A DNA stretch of 64,000 bases from Tyto alba. Lineage: Eukaryota; Chordata; Aves; Strigiformes; Tytonidae. The position numbers were made by a program, and so were the translations under genes. The notes beneath the pieces are model-generated. The model worked only from the letters and a program-made list of their open reading frames with translations, did not search any database and was not told the DNA's origin. Position 1 is the first letter of the stretch; every line of letters starts with the position of its first letter. This document shows, in pieces, positions 1 through 11,804 of this stretch. The stretch is taken from assembly GCF_018691265.1 (NCBI RefSeq), contig NW_024881316.1, positions 21,119,819-21,183,818 on the forward strand, in the 5' to 3' direction.

Positions 1-570
1 TAAATCAGTCAGTAGTTTTTGCAAATATTTTCATCAGTTATGAGAAAGGTATTCTCAGTGCTTGATAACTCTGATGAGGCTGAGTGGCATGTAATTGCTT
101 TTTTGTCAACTGAAGTAATTTAGCTGTAATAACAGCCTCCAGCATAAAATCAGCACCTTCATTATCAGAGCAGGGATTTTTTTTTTCCCATTTCCTTGTT
201 CGCCTAAATGAAGAATGGAATTCATACACATCTAGCATGGCCATAGGTAAATAAAAACAAAATACCTGAAACCAGATAGTGTTCAATTAAGCAAGTATAG
301 TATATATATCTCTACTGTACAGCATTAGTTTGGACATTTGGGATTAATTCTCTAAACTGGAACTAAATCTTCTAATCTATGGAGTGTTGCAATATAGATT
401 AATATATTAAGAGAAACTGTACTCACTGAAGTCTTAAAATAATGGGGTATTAGTGGCATGGTATCAGAAATGAAATTAGGTTTTTGATGTCACTGGTGAG
501 AATTTATTAGCTATACGTTATAGCAGATTTTTTTTTTCCTAAATGAAGATGCAAAATAAATTATATTTCC
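1..570. other. Intronic AT-rich sequence, no gene seen
   Basis: Non-repetitive AT-rich DNA upstream of the large CR1. Short open frames here lack splice sites or recognisable domains. I see no promoter, RNA gene or exon. Confidence 0.5.
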
Positions 571-1225
571 ATAGAATCATAGTATCATAGACTCAAAATT
601 TTTTAGGTTGGAAGACCTTTAGGATTACTGAGCCCAACCGTTAGCCTAGCACTGCCAAGTCCACCACTAAGCCATGTCTCTAGGCAATATATCCACATGC
701 ATTTTAAATACCTCCAAGTATGGTGACTCAATCACTTCCCTGGATAGCCTGTTCCAATGCTTGACAATCCTGTCAGTGAAAAAAGTTTCCTAATATCCAA
801 TCTAAACTTCCCCTGGAGCAACTTGAGGCTATTTACTCTCATCCTACTGCTTGTTACTTCAGAGACCAAAACTCACCTTGCTACAACCTCCTTTCAGGTA
901 GTTGTACAGAGCAATAAGGTTTCCCCTGAGCCTCTTCAGGCTAAACCACCCCAGTTCCCTCAGCTGTTCCTCATTAGGCTTGTGCTCTATACCCTTCAGC
1001 ATCTTCCCTGACCTTCTCTGAACATGCTCCAGCACCTCAATGTCTTTCTTGCAGTGAGGAGCCCAAAACTGAACACAGTATTTGAAGTGCAGCCTCACAA
1101 GTGCTGAGTACAGGGAGATGATCACTTTCCTCGTCCTCCTGACCGTGCTATTTCTGATACAAGCCAGGATGCTCTTGGCCTTCTTGGCCACCTGGGCACA
1201 CTGCTGGCTCATATTCATCTGGCTG

Positions 1226-1837
1226 TCAACCAACATCTCCAGATCCTTTTCTGTCAGGCAGATTCCAACCTCTTTTCCTCAAGCCTGTAGCATTGCATGG
1301 GTTCTTGTGACCCAAGTGCAGGACCCGGAACTGAGCCTTGTTGAACCTCATACAATTGGCCTCAGACAACTGATGCAGTCTGTCCAAATCCCTCTGTAGA
1401 GCCTTCCTACCTTCAAGCAGGTCAACACTCCTGCCCAACTTGGTGTCATCTACAAACTTACTGAGGGTGCACTTGATCCCCTTGTCCAGATAATTGATAA
1501 AGATATTAAACAGAGCTGGTCCCAATACTGAGCCCTGCAGAACACCACTTGAGACTGGCCACCAGCTGGATTTAAATCCATTCACTACAACTCTTTGGAC
1601 CTGGCCATACAGTCAGTTTTTAACCCATCAAAGAGTACAGTCATCCAAGCCATGAGCAGCCAGTTTCTTCAGGAGAATGTTGTGGGAAACTGTGTCAAAG
1701 GTTCTACTGAAGTCTAGGTAGATGACATCCATAGCCCTTCCCTCATCTCCTAAGGGGGTCACCTTGCCATGGAAGTAGATCAGGTTAGTCAAGCAGGACC
1801 TGCCTTGCATAAACCCATGCTGACTGGACCTGATCAC
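1226..1837 (-). pseudogene. CR1 ORF2 reverse transcriptase, broken fragments
   Basis: Two minus-strand frames carry reverse-transcriptase core motifs. The piece at 1628-1837 has the motif-A-like string YLDFSRTFDTVSH preceded by a QHGF segment. The piece at 1226-1585 has [12 protein letters not shown] (motif B type) and FVDDTKLG, the catalytic aspartate pair in the CR1 context. The two lie in the right order, but stops or frame changes separate them around 1586-1627. The frame at 859-1236 continues the C-terminal part. Its function was to copy CR1 RNA; no intact enzyme can be made from this copy. Confidence 0.88.
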
Positions 1838-2385
1838 CTTGTTGTCCTGTACATGCCATATGATGGTACTTAAAAATGATTTGCTCCATAACCTTACCTG
1901 GCACAGAGGTTAGACTGACAGGCCTGTAGTTCTCCAGATCCTTCTTCTGGCCCTATTTGTAGATGGGCATCACATTTGCTAACCTCCAGTCAACTGGGAC
2001 CTCCCTGGTTATCCAGGATTGCTAAGAAATTATTGAAAGTGGCTTGGTGAGCACTTCTGTCAGCTCCCTCAGTACCTTTGGGTGGATCCCAACTGGTTGC
2101 ATAGACCTGTGTGTGTCTAAATGGTGTAGGAGGTTGCTAACCATTTCCCCTTGGATTATGGGGTTTCATTCTGCTCCTCATCCCTGTCTTATGGCTTAGG
2201 GGGCTGGGTACCCAGAGAACAACTGGTTTTACTATTAAAGACTGAGGCAAAGAAGGCATTACCTACCTCAGACTTTTCCTCAGTCTTTGTCACTATGTTT
2301 CCTCCTACATCAAATAAAGGATGGAGATTCTCCTTAGCCCTCCTTTTGTTGTTAATGCATTTATAGAAACATTTTTTATTGTCTT

Positions 2386-2682
2386 TTATGCAGTAGACAG
2401 ATAAAGTTCTAGCTGGGATTTGGCCCTTCTAATTTTCTCCCTGCATAACCTCATGACACCCTTGTAGTCATCCTGAGTTGCATGCCCCTTCTTCCAGAGG
2501 TCACAAAGTCTCCTTTTTTCCCTGAGTTCCAGCCAAAGCTCTCCGTTCAGCCAGGACAGTCTTCTTTCCTGCCAGCTTGTCTTTTGCACCTGGGGACAGC
2601 CTGCTTCTGCATCTTTAAGATTTCCATCTTGAAGAATGTCCAGCCTTCTTGGAGTCCTTTGCCCTTCAGGACTGCCTCTCAA
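2386..2682 (-). pseudogene. CR1 ORF2 region between endonuclease and reverse transcriptase
   Basis: A minus-strand frame of 98 codons rich in Arg, Lys and Glu, containing WLNGELWLELREKRRL, which resembles the CR1 linker between endonuclease and reverse transcriptase. It sits between the endonuclease fragment at 3012-3368 and the reverse-transcriptase fragments at 1226-1837, which is the expected order. It is an isolated fragment with stops on both sides. Confidence 0.65.
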
Positions 2683-3011
2683 GGGACTCTGTCAACCAGG
2701 ATCCTAAACAGGCCCTCCGGAAGTCCAAGATGACAGTTCTGATGACACCTATCCTTACTTCTCCAAAAAGCGAAAACTGTAATTTTGTTATCACTGTGCC
2801 CAGCAAAGTCATTACCCACATGTTATCCTCTGTTCACAAACAGGTCCAGCAGGTCACCTTCCATAGTTGTCTCACTCACCAGCTGTGTCAGGAAGTTATC
2901 TACCACACACTCCAGGACAGCTGGTAAGTTGAAGTCCCCCATGAGAACAAGGGCTAGCTATTGTGAGTCTTCTCCCAGCTGCTTATAGAATATTTCGCTC
3001 GTTTCTTCATC

Positions 3012-3368
3012 CTAGTTGGTTGGTCTATAACAGACTCCCACCACGATATCTGCCTTGTTGGCCTTCCCCCTGATTCTTATCCATAAACATTCAACCCTAT
3101 TTTCACCATCATCAAACTCTAGACAGTCAAAACACTCACTAAAGTTCGGGGCTACCCCACTGTCTCTCCTTGCTTGCCTATCCCTTCTGAAGAGTTTATA
3201 GCCATCCATTGCAGCACTCCAGTTTTGCAGGTCATCCCACCATGTTTCCGTGATTGCAGCTATATCATAGTTTTCCCACTGCAGAATGGGTTCCATGTCC
3301 TCCTGTTTGTTGTCCATGCTGCGTGTGTTGGTGCAGGTGCACTTCAGCTGGATTACTGATCCCACCAA
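3012..3368 (-). pseudogene. CR1 ORF2 apurinic-like endonuclease N-terminal fragment
   Basis: This minus-strand frame has the start of the LINE endonuclease: a CTNTRSMDNK segment, then DIAAITETWWDD, which holds the conserved catalytic Glu, and a later segment ending in VGVCYRPTN. In the family this domain nicks target DNA to prime reverse transcription. The fragment ends before the C-terminal catalytic Asp/His motifs, because downstream frames are interrupted, so it is a dead remnant. Confidence 0.82.
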
Positions 3369-3599
3369 CTTTTTGGTGGGGAAACCCTAACTCCTACGTG
3401 ACTGTTCTCAGGTGGCTCCATGGTTTCTAACATATAAATAACCCTTGTGTCTTTGTTGTCACATGGATCTTCATCCCCTACCTCCACTGAGATGGCAGAC
3501 TGAAGGACCTTGCTAGCACACCATCCTTCAAGCATTGGTGTGTTGCCCCCATGCTTATCTCTAGTGAGCCTGGTTTTATCCTTTTCACGCTTCAAATCT

Positions 3600-5030
3600 A
3601 GTTTAAAGCTCTTTCAATAAGCCCTGCCTACTCCTGCACAAAGATCCTTTTCCTGCTTTGAGACAGGTGACCGCTGTCTGTTTCCAGCAGGCCTGGTGCT
3701 GTGTAAATCGTCCCATGATCAAAAAACCCAAAATTCATCTGGTGATGCCAGGCTTGGAGACAGGTATTAATCTACTGGATCTTCCTGTTTATTCCCTCAT
3801 TGTTCCTTGCAACTTGAAGGATAGATGAGAACACTGCTTGTGGTCCTGATCTCTTAACCAGTTGTTCCAAGGCCCTGAAGTATCTCTTGGTTGCCCTCAG
3901 ACTTCTTGTTACAACTTCATTGCTGCCTATCTGAAAAATCAATAATGAATAATAATCAGTACCATGGCAGTACGATGGGAGGAATCTTTCTCTTCATATC
4001 TTTAACCTGGGCTCCAAGAAGGCAGCATACTTTCCTAAGAAGTGGGTCTAGTCTACATATTGGCCCTTCCATTCAGAAGGGGCTCTTCTTTGACAATGAC
4101 CTGTCTTTTTTTCTTTATGTTGGCAGCTGTGACACAGGGCATAGGCTGACTTAACCTTGTCAATACTTCCAAGCTAGATGAAGCATTGTCCTCATTATTG
4201 TTCTGTTCCGTTTGCAGAGAATTGTACTTATTATGCAAGAGCACCTGGGGAGGTGGGGCAGTCACAGAGGAGACGGTCCTGCTGCACCAGGCAGGAACCT
4301 GTCACCATTGCCCTCTATCCCTTAAGTCACGGTGATCATCCAGGCAGGAGAGGATAGGGAATCCTCCATATCATGCACCCTGTTCTGCCTGCCGGGCCTG
4401 TCCCAGGGAAGGTGGGTGCAATTCCAGTAGTCTCCCTCTCTCTCATGCACCCTGATACTCCTCAACCGACTCACCTCCTCCCGGAGCTCTGTCACTAAGC
4501 GGAGGAGCTCCTCTCCCCAGGCACACTCCCACAGCAGTGCTCACTGCTGCCAGCCCATACTGGCATCAGAGCAGGGCCCTGCATGTTCCCACCTCAGCTC
4601 TGTCTGGGTGGCTGCGTCAGTCATGGTGGGTGCAAAGCGGAGGTGGCTTTCTGCCAGGTGGATACCATTGCTCCTTGGTCAAGCTGCAGGGCTTCAGCAC
4701 CCTTCCTGCAAGGCCCCTTTGTGCAAACTGCTGTGCAAACCTCCGTGCCATGCCCTTGCTGACATGCCACGCCCTGTTTTCCCACCCTGTTGGCAGCATT
4801 CCTGGTTGCTGGCACTCCCTAAGGGCTTCTGTTATATGAGGGGGGTCTCTTAGCTGCAGCTGCTCCTGGTCCTGACCAGGTACCATCAGCTGCTGTGACT
4901 GAGCTGCAGGCTCCTGGCAACTCTCTTGGCTCCCCTAGAAGTTTCACCGTTTTGGGAAACTCCCCTCTGCATGTCACTAGAGCACTCTGCTGTGGGTCGT
5001 GCCAGCACTGGAGCTGCTCGTCTCAGTGAC
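3600..5030 (-). pseudogene. CR1 5' region, probable ORF1 and 5' UTR remnant
   Basis: This stretch continues directly from the endonuclease end of the CR1 and is GC-rich compared with the surrounding intron, especially 4200-5000. In CR1 the segment upstream of ORF2 carries ORF1 (a nucleic-acid-binding protein) and a GC-rich 5' UTR. No long intact frame with clear zinc-finger spacing was found, so the ORF1 assignment rests on position and composition. It could include an older neighbouring repeat. Confidence 0.55.
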
Positions 5031-7534
5031 TGACTGTTTTTCTGAATCCTTTCTCATATTGATAGAAACATTATGCTTCCTGTCAGACTTGGAATGGGAG
5101 AATGGCTTTGACTCTTTTCTCACCTTTTCTACACACAATCAGGTTTTGTCATTACTCCACAACACAGCTCAAGCTCCTACGTTCATCTGATGTCCTAAAT
5201 TCCTCTAGCCTATATTATTTCATCACCCTCTCAGGACTCTCCAGGTGGTGTATCATTTCATATAGTTCAGTAAAAACATGGCCACAGAATTAACCTTTTG
5301 ACCAGGTGTCATTTTGCTTTTGAATTCTTCAAAGGGTTCACCTTGTCTAGTACACGCTATTTTTTTTTTTCCTTTTTGGAAATACTACTCAGATGACAGC
5401 CTCCCTCTGTGTTTTCATTCTTTTCTTTTATTTCCTACCATCCCATCAGGTTTTCCATCCCAAAGGACTAATTTACAGTACTGTTACAAAACTGTTGAAA
5501 CTGTCTCTTGATTATTGTCCATTTCATCCCCTAAGGACTATTTTCTTGAGACTGAATACAGGATATCCTATATTGCATTAGATACTGACATTAAGGGAAC
5601 TGACTTTCACTGTAAATGCTCAGTTTTAAAGTATAAATCTGTAGTCAGAAGCCTACATCTAGTTGACTCATTTTCCTGCTGAATGTCACACCAAATTTCC
5701 TGTCCTAAAAATAAAAGAAAATCAAAGGAGATGGATAAGAACAGTTCACAAAGAATTGTTAAACCTGTTATAGTCATGTCTTAAAATTATGGTACTATCC
5801 AGTTTAGTAAGATACCTTTATTGCCTTAGATTCAAGAGGAAAACAGAGCCATCTTCAGAAAAAGGCAGTAAGAATTTCACAAATTCTGGATATTATGAGT
5901 AAATGAGGATGATCTCATTCCGTTACTTCCTCAGAATTTCATTTGCTTTATTTTAACCTTTTATCTATTAGGAGTCCACAAAAACTTAAGGGAGGTGAAA
6001 GAGTCTGTTTCAAGGAGGTTTTCTTGTACAAACTCTAGCTTACCCGTGGCTTGTGGCCAGATGATTTACTTCTAGAGGAAAGTCTGAGCTACTCTCCAAT
6101 TAGCTATGCAGAAGAGAACAGATGTCAATGCATTTCCATTCATCTTCCTCAGAAGAAACCTACCATAATCAGAGATTTAACTGTAGAAATTAATCTGAAC
6201 TAGCAAACAAGGAAATCAAATATCAGAATTATATCAGAAAGGTTGTACATAGTGGTTTTCTTATCAATAGTTTAAAGAAAAAAATAAAAATTATAAGAAC
6301 TTAGAAAAGGATTTCTATTTTGGCCAGTCCTGTCTGTATTCTTCACTGGTGCCACAGCACACTCTAAGTAGCACTCAGCAGCTGCTGCTAGCAGAAAGAT
6401 TTTCAGTTTACTGAATTACCTGAACCCTCCCTCATCTCTGCTTGTGTCTCTCTCTTTTCATCCAGGCACCTTGAAGTCTTACGGAAAACTCAGAGCATGT
6501 TTAGAGGCAGGAAAAAACCCTAATAGGAGCCACTCTGTCATAAGTTTATGTGTGGAAGAGAACCTTGGTGCTACTATAGGCTTCTCCAGTGAAGGCCTTT
6601 TGTATGTAGTAGATTCACAAAGCACAGGTTTTGAGAGCAGAATAAGTTGGTTTATAAGACTGTATAAGAGGGCATGTATGCGTGCTGCAGATAAGAGACT
6701 AAATATTTTCCACAGTGCAAAGAATTCAGAGGAATTTCACTATTTGTTTTGGTTTTATCTTATGTGAGGTTCACAGAAAGCCCAGCATGCTCTGTACACT
6801 GCTGACCTACGATAAGTACTGAATATATGGTTTGCCTCTGTATTCCTGTGGCTGGAAATAACTTTTCCTGTTACAAATCAAAGCAACCCTTATTGTAGAT
6901 TATAAATCTACATTTCACTGTACTTCCTACCTTTGCTCTTAGTTATTTAATTCCCTCTCATCTGTATTTTGCGTCATTACATCTTCTTCAGTGACCTGAT
7001 TATCCTCCTTTGTATTACATGGAGAAAGAGAAATATCTAGTATCATAGTACTGACAACTTTCTGTAGAACACAGGCTGAACTCTACTGCTACATATAACT
7101 GTCTGTAAATTAGTAATGGCCTGATTTTCATATGCAGTGATACTTTGTCATTCTTTTTCATAGGAGACAGTGAGTGAAATGAAATAAAATGATTGACACA
7201 ACTGAACAAAAGTTGCCTGAATATAGTAATTTTCTGTAATGGAAAAAAGCTCCATGATTATGCATACCCTCAGTAGGAAAGCTTTCTATTTTCCTGATTG
7301 TCATGCTTCCAACATTGTCTGTCAAAATGGACTGTCTTGTCACCAATGAAGCAGAAAAATTCATGACACACAGGATGTTTATCAGTATCCCTGTGTACTC
7401 GGCAAGTGTACCTTGGCCAATGGGGTCAGCGTTTAGACTGTGACAATCCCATATTCCTTTTTCATTACAAATATACCTCTATGATTTGAGCATGTCAGCA
7501 CATTTGTCTTTTTCTTTTTAATCTAAAATTTCAG
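5031..7534. other. Intron upstream of the EGF exon
   Basis: AT-rich sequence with no recognised repeat or gene. A 107-codon + frame at 6444-6767 has no domain similarity I recognise and no matching donor, so I treat it as chance. The 3' end of this interval holds the pyrimidine-rich acceptor tract at about 7504-7532. Confidence 0.5.
7504..7534 (+). promoter_or_regulatory. Splice acceptor of the EGF exon
   Basis: A T-rich polypyrimidine tract (TTGTCTTTTTCTTTTTA) is followed by TTTCAG directly before the coding frame of the EGF repeat. The reading frame opens immediately after it in phase 1. Confidence 0.8.
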
Positions 7535-7639
7535 GAGAAACATGTTCACTTCACATGAATGAGTGTCTAGACAGACCCTGTTTGAATGGAGGAACTTGTG
7601 AAGAAGACAGAAATGGCTTCAAATGCAATTGCCCATTTG
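7535..7639 (+). CDS. Internal exon encoding EGF-like repeat (single exon of a large extracellular protein gene)
   Basis: An exon of 105 bp (35 codons) sits between a pyrimidine-rich acceptor ending in TTTCAG at 7534 and a strong donor GTAAGC at 7640. The frame starts at phase 1 and ends at phase 1, the usual symmetrical arrangement for EGF-repeat exons. The translation reads ETC, then MNECLDRPC, LNGGTC, a short loop with EEDRNGF, then KCNCPFG. This gives the last cysteine of one EGF repeat and cysteines 1 to 5 of the next; the sixth must lie in the next exon. Such repeats mediate extracellular protein contacts. The second repeat keeps an N-E before C1 but not the full calcium-binding consensus. 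No other exon was found in the window, so flanking introns exceed 7.5 kb and 56 kb. A giant-intron gene such as EYS would fit, with FAT-type cadherin, DNER or SLIT genes as alternatives; the parent gene is not established. Confidence 0.85.
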
Positions 7640-7645
7640 GTAAGC
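7640..7645 (+). promoter_or_regulatory. Splice donor of the EGF exon
   Basis: GTAAGC follows the codons for CPFG and matches the vertebrate donor consensus well. It fixes the end of the exon at 7639 and leaves phase 1. Confidence 0.8.
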
Positions 7646-9921
7646 ATTTATAGTTTTTATATAGTTCCTAGATTGGTATAGTCTGTGAGTTCAACATTTG
7701 TTATTTGGGTGCTATAAAGTCTTGTATGTTAAAAGCATTTTGCTTACATTCTGAAAGATATAGAGCTAGTTATTTTGACTAATAGAAAATAAAAATTTTT
7801 TCAGTGTCTATGACAATTTGCTTGTGACTAATTTTTATAAGTAATAGATTACTTATATTAAAAAGTACTTGTAGTACTGGAACATGCTGGTAAAGAAATA
7901 TGACAGACCTGGAGATTTGCAATTATTTAGCATCTATTTGTATAGACAGCTTATAGCAACATATTCCCTCAATAAAGTGTAGGTTTTAGACAGCAAAATG
8001 TGTTGAAATTGAGCAAACATCCAAAATCCCAGTCTTTGGAATCCTGTTCTTCTGGCCATATTACTCACATCTAAAAGAACTAAACACTGCACCAAAGTAC
8101 GTATGACCTCAACCTGGTTGCCTGAGCATGTGCATTTTGTGCCATCTGAAGTGCCCTTAAGTATCCAGTATGAGGCTGGAAGATATAGTACAGGATATAA
8201 GCAACATGCAAGACAGATCAGGAAAGGTAGCAACTGAACTAAGCACACAGTGTTAAAAGATCCAGCAAAATAAAGGGAGAAAGAAATTTAATGCTGAAGA
8301 TTTTGCTTTGCTAATTATATGTACACTGTATAATTTGGGTTTGTGTATGTTTTTATATGTTGTCTAATAAAACATAGTAAAGGGTGGGTTTGAAATTCCT
8401 GACCTTAGAAATCCTTTGACCAGGATCATCAGGCTTTCTTCAGTTTTTATAATCATTGTGGCCAAAGGAAGACAGGGTAGAGATTTAACAACTGGCAAAT
8501 TCATAAATATGGATAAGAAATTACTGATAAATTCTAAAAAGGTTATTGTTTTGGACGCGCATTTATTATCTCATTTTTACTATGGAAAATATGGTCAGAA
8601 ACACTAATTTTATACAGTCATGATCTAAGAAGGCTTACAGTACTGGGGTATTTAGAAGACAATCTGATAGTGTTCAGTAAAACCTGGAAATGTCAGAGTA
8701 CTGAAACACAAGTCTCCAACCACCCCTCTCAAGGAAAGCAACTCGTTTTAAGTGGACTTGAATGTACTTAATATCAAGAGATACTTAAATGCTTTAAGGG
8801 TGGTATTCTGCTGAGTTGGGAACTGAAGACAATTATATCTTCAAAGGTAAGATGATGCTTTCATGTTTGTTGCTTCATTAGGACAAATGTAAGCATGTGT
8901 TCAAGTGTTTTACTGAGTAAGGGCTGTAGTTAAACATTAACAGAAACATTATTTCCTTTGTTCTTCTGAGATGGAGATTCTCACATTCACACTGCTTTGC
9001 TATCCTATGTGTAACTCTCATTGGTGTTCACTAACACTCTTATGTACAGCAGATTTTAGACAGAAGCATCCTGCACCTCCTTGCACAGATCTGAAACAGC
9101 AAAACGTGTGTCAATCATAGAAAATTGTTGTGATGTTGTCTTAGTAGGTCGTTTGTGACTCGTTAAAGAAAAGTCTGTCATTCTGTAGACAGGCCTTCTC
9201 CAATTAATTTTTATTATCATTCTCCATGGGTATATGTGTGCATGTATGGTTTGAGTGTATTCATTCCTTTCTGTTGTGTTTCTGAGGTTAATCCAGGTAT
9301 TCATCTGGAACAATGAGATTTATGTAGTGGACACATATAGATTAGAAACTATGAATTTCATTCTATTGACTCTACTAAAATGCTGTACATAGCAGTGGTT
9401 CTTCATCATCATCTGTCAAAGGATCAAGTAACTCACAGTGAACCAGGGATTATCTGTAAAAATGATCAGTTATTTTTGAAAAGAGTTCAGACTTTCTATA
9501 TTACTATATGCAGCTACATTATTAATATAACAGCAAGCTGAATTAGAGAGAGGAAAGATTGTGTAGTGCTGTGCATACCTAACAATGATCTGAAAATAGG
9601 AAAATTTTAATCTAAATGTGGTACATATTCCCTTTGTGCCCTTGGGTAAATTAATTAATACCCAGTTCATATTCTCTCGGTAAAGGTGTAGATAAACAAA
9701 TGAAACAATCTCACAAAGATATTGCAAAGATTAAATAGATAATGTCTGTAAATTGCCTGAAGTCACTACTTTACTGGATTATTTTACAGCTATATATATA
9801 TTTATTCTAAGAGTATCATTTCAAAAGATAAGACAGTTAACTCGAGCTAATCCTTAAGTGAAAAATGACAATTTATGCTTCCATACTTTTATTGATAACC
9901 AGTGTCATATTAAGTTTCTGG

Positions 9922-9943
9922 AAAAAAAAAAAAAAAAAAAAAG
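9922..9943. repeat. Poly-A tract (22 bp)
   Basis: An uninterrupted run of 22 A. No retrotransposon body is recognisable in front of it. Confidence 0.9.
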
Positions 9944-11345
9944 ATTGCTTATCAGAGGATCTCTAGTTGATGGTTTTTAGCAAGTAACAGTAAATAAATA
10001 AATAATAAAAACATTGAATAAATCACATGTATTCAATAGCAAAATACAAGGGAGCACACAGAACTTGGATATGCCTTGATGATCAATTTCTTGTAAATGA
10101 AAATACTTGTATCTGCAACTGTGTCTGACTAGACCACCAATAACTTCTTTTTCACTGCCTGTATTTCTTTGGAATACATTTTTATTCATTAGGTAGGTGG
10201 CTGTTATTTTTCCACGTTTTTGCTTTGCCTGCTGTTGTCTGAAACAATTTCCTGCTGCATCTTATTTTTAGGTGTATGGTGATGTCTTCCCAAATTAAAC
10301 TCCTCAATATTATCAAATACACTACAAATAATGAACATAAAGAGCTTTCCCCTATATGCACTGGAAGTTCTATTTCTATTATTATTTCATTTATTATTTT
10401 ATTAGGAATTGTAACTCCATTTTACTAGATACAGCTAAAGATATCTTTACTGGACACGAAATATGACAGTAGCACCTCTGCCATGTCAAAAGTAAGAAGC
10501 ATTATTTTTTAACTTCAGCTGAAAAATTAAAGGGCGGTCATAGTTAGGAGTTACATATACTAAAATTCAATGAGTTTTTTTCTTCAAATTATGCTATAAC
10601 AGGAATGCCATTTATTTGGGGATATGAGAGCATAAGTTACCTTGATATATAATTTAGAAGGAAAATGATTCATTTCCTTTTAGTTTTCCTTTCAGAAACT
10701 CTTGATGCTAAGGTAAACTAAACCTGGAAGGACTCCTGAAGAGTTTTGTATTAGCAGTGGGTGAAGATAGCTTAATGAAGGATCTTGGCATGGCTTAATA
10801 GTGGAGAGATGCTGACTAAATAGTCAAACTGTAGGTTTTGAAAATAGAGTGTTTTGTATCTTCTTTTATCTTATACAGTTTTTTTATGCAACATGGATGA
10901 AATACTAGGAATTTTTATGAAGATATATGTATTTTCAAAAACTCATGCGGTTACAAATGATATATAGTGTTGTATCTGCAAATGCATAACTGCCCCAATG
11001 ACTATGTGAACATGATGTGTGATATTCTTCACTCTACTCTATGGTGTTGATGGTTGGATCTGAAGAAAGTGAGCTAATTAGCCTGATTAACAAGCAAGGT
11101 TCATTAACCTGACAAGAAAGCTATGGTAATAATTACAGTGCTTCTGATACTGAATTAAGGTCTTTCAGATATTGTGTCTTCACAAAGTACTTTATTCATG
11201 AAGTACAGAGCTACTAACACATTGCCGTTGGCTGGAGTTAAGAGAATTCCATTGTCACAGAAGATTTATAGACTGATCAAACTCTGATTGAGACTTGTGG
11301 TCTTTAATTTTTATTTTATTTAAAGAAGAATTTGAAGTGGGAAAT

Positions 11346-11383
11346 GCATGTAGAATGAACAGTCAGCATGTAGAATGAACAGT
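11346..11383. repeat. Tandem duplication, 20-bp unit, nearly two copies
   Basis: GCATGTAGAATGAACAGTCA is followed at once by a second copy that matches for its first 18 bases. It looks like a recent slippage or repair duplication. Confidence 0.85.
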
Positions 11384-11785
11384 GGGACTTCTGCTTTACT
11401 AGGGCAATCCTCCAACAGACCAAGCTCCAGTCTGCCATGTTTATGTCTGTATGAACTGTCTCTATATTCAGAAATTTTCATAAATCCAAGTGTGAAGACG
11501 TCAGTATTTTCTCCACTGGAAATTCCAAAGTTTTTGGGTTTTCTCCATCACCAATAGTCACTGTGTTAATAGAGACCAAGGCACAGTAACATTGCACGCT
11601 TCTGTAATTAATATATAGAAACTACTGAACACATAGAGTTGGATGCAACCAAAATGAGGATTTCCTTACAATACTGATGTTCCTCAATGTATTAAATGTG
11701 TTTATATTATGTTTCAAAAGACAGAAGTAGTTGAATTTAGCACAGTACCTGCACTTTTCTGTAAGAGCACAGATCTTTTTTTGAG

Positions 11786-11804
11786 AAAAAAAAAAAAAAA
11801 AAAA
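11786..11804. repeat. Poly-A tract (19 bp)
   Basis: An uninterrupted A run, with no clear source element upstream. Confidence 0.85.

Larger units (their letters stand above)
571..5030 (-). mobile_element. Near-full-length CR1 non-LTR retrotransposon (LINE), inactive
   Basis: The + strand starts with the reverse complement of the CR1 3' terminus (ATAGAATCATAG-like octamer repeats at about 571-590) followed by the conserved CR1 3' UTR. Upstream on the minus strand come reverse-transcriptase fragments (about 1226-1837), a linker and RNase-like region, an endonuclease fragment (about 3012-3368) and a GC-richer 5' segment to about 5030, where composition falls back to the AT-rich host level. A length of about 4.46 kb is close to a full CR1, whereas most genomic copies are cut off at the 5' end. 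The reading frame is broken many times, so the element is dead. The 5' boundary is set by composition only and may be off by tens of bases. CR1 inserts by target-primed reverse transcription and usually leaves no clear duplication; none was seen. Confidence 0.9.

Noticed and set aside
6444..6767. 107-codon + frame just upstream of the EGF exon as an additional exon
   Set aside because: A CCAGG acceptor-like string precedes part of it, but there is no cysteine pattern, no domain and no matching donor.
7934..8248. Possible old dispersed repeat or 104-codon minus gene
   Set aside because: The composition is a little GC-richer than the flanks, but I cannot match it to a family and no domain is visible.
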